From assembly GCA_023391105.1 (NCBI GenBank), contig JAEWBO010000011.1, forward strand, positions 46,500 to 110,499: a stretch of DNA of 64,000 nucleotides, in the 5' to 3' direction. Source of the stretch: Bacillota bacterium (GTDB lineage Bacteria > Bacillota > Clostridia > Christensenellales > SZUA-584). Shown piece by piece: positions 60,569 to 64,000 of this stretch; position 1 is the stretch's first letter, and every line of letters starts with the position of its first letter. Under the pieces are notes generated by a model. It saw only the letters and a program-made list of their open reading frames with translations, ran no database searches and had not been told where the DNA came from. Made by a program: the position numbers and the translations under genes.

Positions 60569-61567
60569 CTAATTCACAGCAAGTATGCCGACAAGACAGA
60601 GAATAACTGTAATCATATAATAAAAGGCCACAATTCTCGTTTCGGGAACGCCTTTTAACTCAAAGTGGTGATGAAGAGGCGCCATTTTGAAAATGCGCTT
60701 CTTGCGTGTTTTGTATGACCCCACCTGAAGGATCACAGAAATAGACGACATCAGCACCAAAAAGCCTGTAATAACCAAAAGCAGCTGCAAACGCGAGACC
60801 ACGCCGATCACAGAAATCGCGCCGCCCAGCGCGAGTGAGCCTGTATCACCCATAAACACCTTGGCGGGGTACGTATTGAAGCGCAGAAAGCCAAGGCATG
60901 CACCCGTCAAAGACGCAGAGAAAACCATCATATTGCTTGTGCCTGCGGCAGCAAGCGTTTGTCCAGTCGACGCATACATCTGGTATATGCCGAAGAAAAT
61001 GATAGCATATGTCGCGGTATTGACGAGCACAACACCTGAGGCCAACCCGTCAAGTCCGTCAGTTAAATTCACACTGTTGACAATGAGCACCACAGAAATC
61101 ACCGTAAATGGTATATACCATGCACCCAGATCCCACTCTATGCCAAAGAACGGTACAATCAGCTTAGAACCGATTGCCGGATTGTTGTACGCGAAAAAGG
61201 CCACGATCAGCGCAATACCAATCTGCCCGACTATCTTCTGATAGGCTTTTAGGCCCAGAGACCTTTTTTTGAGGACAATAATAAGGTCATCCATCAGACC
61301 AATGAGACCGAAACCGAGCGTGATACCCAGTGCAAACCACATATACTCGAAGCTGCCACGCGCAAAAATAAGCGAAGCTGCAATCAGCCCAATGAGGATG
61401 ATGATGCCGCCCATGGTCGGCGTGCCTGCCTTGGAAAGATGCGTTTGCGGCCCGTCATCCCTGATCTGCTGCCCGAGCTTTAACCTCTTTAAAAGCGGCA
61501 CCCCCACGTATCCCGCTGCCAGCGCTATAAAAAACGCAGCGAGCACCGAGTAAATGATGATATCCAT
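60569..61567 (-). CDS. mraY: Phospho-N-acetylmuramoyl-pentapeptide transferase MraY
   Basis: Forms lipid I on the inner face of the membrane. About ten TM helices, with GTPTMGGIIILIG, the catalytic NLTDGLDGLASG, FMGDTGSLALGG and APLHHHFELKG. The 332 residues are normal. It is 29 bp after murE; murF, usually between them, is absent. Confidence 0.95.
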   Translation of the reverse strand: MDIIIYSVLAAFFIALAAGYVGVPLLKRLKLGQQIRDDGPQTHLSKAGTPTMGGIIILIGLIAASLIFARGSFEYMWFALGITLGFGLIGLMDDLIIVLKKRSLGLKAYQKIVGQIGIALIVAFFAYNNPAIGSKLIVPFFGIEWDLGAWYIPFTVISVVLIVNSVNLTDGLDGLASGVVLVNTATYAIIFFGIYQMYASTGQTLAAAGTSNMMVFSASLTGACLGFLRFNTYPAKVFMGDTGSLALGGAISVIGVVSRLQLLLVITGFLVLMSSISVILQVGSYKTRKKRIFKMAPLHHHFELKGVPETRIVAFYYMITVILCLVGILAVN

Positions 61568-61596
61568 ATCGCCTTATCTCCTGTAAGTATCATATG

Positions 61597-63042
61597 TTAT
61601 GCATTCGTGTTTTCGTTAAGCAATTCCTGCACGACGATTTTTTCATCAAAAGGATGCTTCACGCCGTTAATCTCCTGATATGTCTCGTGCCCCTTGCCCG
61701 CGAGGACAATAATGTCATCCGGATCCGCGTTCTGTATCGCGTATCGGATGGCCTCTCGCCTGTTTTCTATACAGATGTATTCGCAGTCCGTTTTTTTGAT
61801 TCCCTCTTCTATCTCTTCTATGATCGCAAAAGGATCCTCTGTACGCGGGTTATCCGAAGTAATCACAGTAAATGTGGACAGTCTGCCCGCAATTTCACCC
61901 ATCATAGGGCGCTTTCCGCGATCTCGGTCGCCACCGCATCCAAAAACCGTGATGATGCGTCCGCGCGCAAAACCTTTCACCGTTAACAGCGTATTCTCAA
62001 GGCTGTCAGGTGTGTGCGCATAATCAAGAATAATGGTAAAAGGCCGGTTTCCCGTGTCCAACACCTCAAATCGCCCAGCCACGCAGGGCATGGCTTCAAG
62101 GCCCATCTTGATCGTCTCCAACCCCACACCAAGGAGCATGCACGCGCATGCCGCAGACATTGCGTTATAGACGCTGAATATGCCCGGTATGTTGAGATTG
62201 AGCGGCAGCATGCCACGGCTGCTGCAAAGGTCAAAGCTCACGCCCTTGGGTGTGATCTCGATGTTTTTTGCATAAACATCCGCTTTATCCTTGATACCGT
62301 ACGTGAGCCAGTCGATATCGATGCCGTCCATCATAAAAGAAGAAACCGCATCGTCCGCATTGACAGCCGCACGCTTGGATACATCAAAAAGCAGCTTTTT
62401 TGCCGCTATATAGTTTTCAAATGTCTCATGAAAATCAAGATGGTCCCGAGAGAGGTTGGTAAACACACCCACATCGTATGTGATACCCGCTACGCGCCCC
62501 AAAAACAACGAATGTGAGGAAACCTCCATCACAACCGCATCGCAGCCCTCGTCCGCCATTTGGCGAAGCAACGCAAAAAGATCGGGCGATTCGGGTGTGG
62601 TACGATCGGTATGCAATTCTTTGGAGCCGATCATGTTGATGATCGTACCGATGAGGCCTATTTTTTTACCGGCAGATTCCATCACCGATTTGATCATGTA
62701 AGTGGTTGTCGTTTTGCCTTTTGTACCTGTGATGCCGATCATCGTGAGCTGTTCATCAGGGTTGCCGTAAAACGCGCGGGAAATATGTGCCATAGCGATG
62801 CGCGCATCAGCCACCACGACCTGCGCGACGTCGATATCCAGTTGTCTTGTCACCATAAGCGCCACAGCGCCGTTATCCACGGCGGCCTGCGCGTACCCGT
62901 GCCCGTCTGTTTTATATCCGCTGATGCAGAAAAATAGTGCACCCTTGCACACCTTTCTTGAATCATATGCCACGCTAGTGATTTCTGTCTGCGCATTTCC
63001 CACAATACGCATATCTTTGCTGCAAATTTCTGCTAGCTTCAA
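61597..63042 (-). CDS. murE: UDP-MurNAc-L-Ala-D-Glu:meso-DAP ligase MurE
   Basis: Adds meso-diaminopimelate to the stem peptide. The ATP site is IGITGTKGKTTTTYMIKSV, and DNPRTEDPFAII contains the DNPR motif that marks meso-DAP enzymes. The TTG at 63042 has GGGAGG seven bases upstream and gives MKLAEICSKDM, the family start; a TTG at 63057 lies upstream of that SD. Length about 481. Confidence 0.94.
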   Translation of the reverse strand: MKLAEICSKDMRIVGNAQTEITSVAYDSRKVCKGALFFCISGYKTDGHGYAQAAVDNGAVALMVTRQLDIDVAQVVVADARIAMAHISRAFYGNPDEQLTMIGITGTKGKTTTTYMIKSVMESAGKKIGLIGTIINMIGSKELHTDRTTPESPDLFALLRQMADEGCDAVVMEVSSHSLFLGRVAGITYDVGVFTNLSRDHLDFHETFENYIAAKKLLFDVSKRAAVNADDAVSSFMMDGIDIDWLTYGIKDKADVYAKNIEITPKGVSFDLCSSRGMLPLNLNIPGIFSVYNAMSAACACMLLGVGLETIKMGLEAMPCVAGRFEVLDTGNRPFTIILDYAHTPDSLENTLLTVKGFARGRIITVFGCGGDRDRGKRPMMGEIAGRLSTFTVITSDNPRTEDPFAIIEEIEEGIKKTDCEYICIENRREAIRYAIQNADPDDIIVLAGKGHETYQEINGVKHPFDEKIVVQELLNENTNA

Positions 63043-63075
63043 AAGTTTTCCTCCCAACTAAGCAATTCCGCAAGG

Positions 63076-63103
63076 ATTATAACACAATGTCATCAAATTG
63101 TAA
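63076..63103 (-). promoter_or_regulatory. Sigma-A promoter of murE and the downstream wall genes
   Basis: On the minus strand TTACAA (63098-63103), 16 bp, TATAAT (63076-63081) with a TGT extension. It lies between the PBP terminator and murE. Confidence 0.75.
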
Positions 63104-63119
63104 CGTATAAATAAAAACG

Positions 63120-63150
63120 TAGCCCCAAAAAGCATCGCTTTTCAGGGCTA
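63120..63150 (-). terminator. Rho-independent terminator after the PBP gene
   Basis: TAGCCC...GGGCTA with an inner AAAAGC / GCTTTT pair and a 3-base loop, followed on the minus strand by CGTTTTTATT. Confidence 0.75.
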
Positions 63151-63162
63151 TCCTTATCACGC

Positions 63163-64000
63163 TTACCCGGTGTTTTCTGGTGATGAGAACTCCACCTTGA
63201 TTATCGTTCCCTCAGGAACGTAATCATTGGCCGCAGGGTACTGATATACAGCCACCCCTTCGCCATTGTCAAAATCGAGCTCCAGTTTGTTCTCTTCGAG
63301 TATTCTGCCTGCTTCCGTGACGGTTTTACCGCTGACATCCGGCACCAGCACTTGACCCGTTATATCATTGTTCGGCAAGGTCATACTCAGCATGACTGTG
63401 GTGCCTTTAACCACCGGTGTGCCCGGCGCAGGCATCTGACTCTTCACAGTGCCGACACCATCGAACAGATACTTGAGACCAATATCATCCAACGTGACCG
63501 AGGCGGTTTCCCAATCCATTTCCTCCACTTTAGGCACTTCCACCATTTCCGGCTCGGGTACCTCGGCATAGTCGCGTTCAATGCTCATGTACTGGAGGGA
63601 ATCCTCGAGTACATTTTTCACATACGGCGCCGCCACGATGCTGCCGAAGTCCACAGCCACATTGGGCTCATCGACGATGATCAGCACCGCGATCTTAGGG
63701 TCGTTTGCAGGCGCAAACCCGATAAACGACGCAATATGCTTCCCAGTCATGATCTGGCCGTTTTCATCGTACTTCTGTGCCGTGCCTGTTTTGCCGCCCA
63801 CGTGGTAGCCCGGAATATAAGCGTTTTTGCCGCTGCCTTCCGACACAACGCTTTCGAGTATGCTGCGCATTGTCGCGGACGTCTCTTCCTTGATTGGCTG
63901 AGACACGACTGTGGGCTCATACTCTTGTATATAGTTACCGTCGCTGTCGGTGATCCCTTTCACCAGCATCGGTTTGTATAAAAAACCGCCGTTCACCACC
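63163..64000 (-). CDS. Class B penicillin-binding protein with PASTA domains, N-terminus outside window
   Basis: The C-terminal 278 residues of an FtsI/SpoVD-type transpeptidase. The KTG box is in YHVGGKTGTAQKYDENG; the SxxK and SxN boxes lie beyond the window edge. Two PASTA domains follow (about 155-215 and 215-275 of the visible part), ending VEFSSPENTG. PASTA repeats and a place before murE suit SpoVD or PBP2-type division enzymes. Confidence 0.92.
   Translation of the reverse strand, partial: VVNGGFLYKPMLVKGITDSDGNYIQEYEPTVVSQPIKEETSATMRSILESVVSEGSGKNAYIPGYHVGGKTGTAQKYDENGQIMTGKHIASFIGFAPANDPKIAVLIIVDEPNVAVDFGSIVAAPYVKNVLEDSLQYMSIERDYAEVPEPEMVEVPKVEEMDWETASVTLDDIGLKYLFDGVGTVKSQMPAPGTPVVKGTTVMLSMTLPNNDITGQVLVPDVSGKTVTEAGRILEENKLELDFDNGEGVAVYQYPAANDYVPEGTIIKVEFSSPENTG

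Overview
The window looks like chromosome of a spore-forming, Gram-positive Clostridia-type bacterium (Firmicutes). It encodes sigma-G, the whole spoIIIAA-AH set, SpoIVA, CwlD and a YlmC/YmxH protein, the CtsR-McsA-McsB-ClpC stress operon, and a MurE with the DNPR motif of meso-diaminopimelate enzymes. Base composition is moderate and Shine-Dalgarno sequences are strong. TTG starts with good ribosome sites are frequent (murE, cysS, asp23, ftsA, the RsgA-like gene). The species cannot be named from the sequence. No rRNA, tRNA, prophage, insertion sequence or CRISPR array was seen.

Layout, almost all on the minus strand. 1-1140: LUD-domain gene (+, cut by the window edge) and a VOC-fold gene. 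1171-9311: translation/transcription operon rimP-nusA-ylxR-ylxQ-infB-rbfA-nrnA-truB-ribF. 9504-13217: nrdR-pgeF-phoP-phoR-like operon. 13272-14390: sigG and ymxH behind a sigma-F-type promoter. 14635-20326: asp23-amaP-DUF2273-nusB-tsaD paralogue-folD-xseA-xseB-ispA. 20423-25220: spoIIIA operon. 25638-31636: dnaE, the trp attenuation protein mtrB, a small protein, a thioesterase and glpK. 31766-39456: an accessory stretch with an ABC permease/ATPase pair lacking a binding protein, a phosphoesterase, a cold-shock protein, a membrane diguanylate cyclase followed by a broken EAL domain, an M14 peptidase, a CYTH-like protein and a MarR regulator. 39555-41791: spoIVA and a TRIC-type channel. 42036-43624: an RsgA-like GTPase fused to an RNHCP domain behind a leader-peptide attenuator. 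43722-48171: ctsR-mcsA-mcsB-clpC. 48317-48620: a seven-unit repeat array. 48628-53366: cwlD, tsaD, a DUF1461 protein, a GcvH-like protein, DUF3784 and cysS. 53616-64000: division and wall cluster ftsZ-ftsA-ftsQ-murA-ftsW-murD-mraY-murE-spoVD/ftsI-like.

Most genes form conserved housekeeping or sporulation operons. The most unusual locus is the RsgA-RNHCP fusion: a consensus promoter, a 20-codon leader ORF, a Rho-independent terminator and a 14-bp enclosing stem lie directly upstream, suggesting ribosome-controlled attenuation of a ribosome-associated GTPase. Other notable points are TRAP away from trp genes, the tandem repeats in IF-2, a probable ATT start for rimP, the sigma-F-type promoter of sigG, the EAL remnant, and the absence of murF, murG, murC and murB from the wall cluster.
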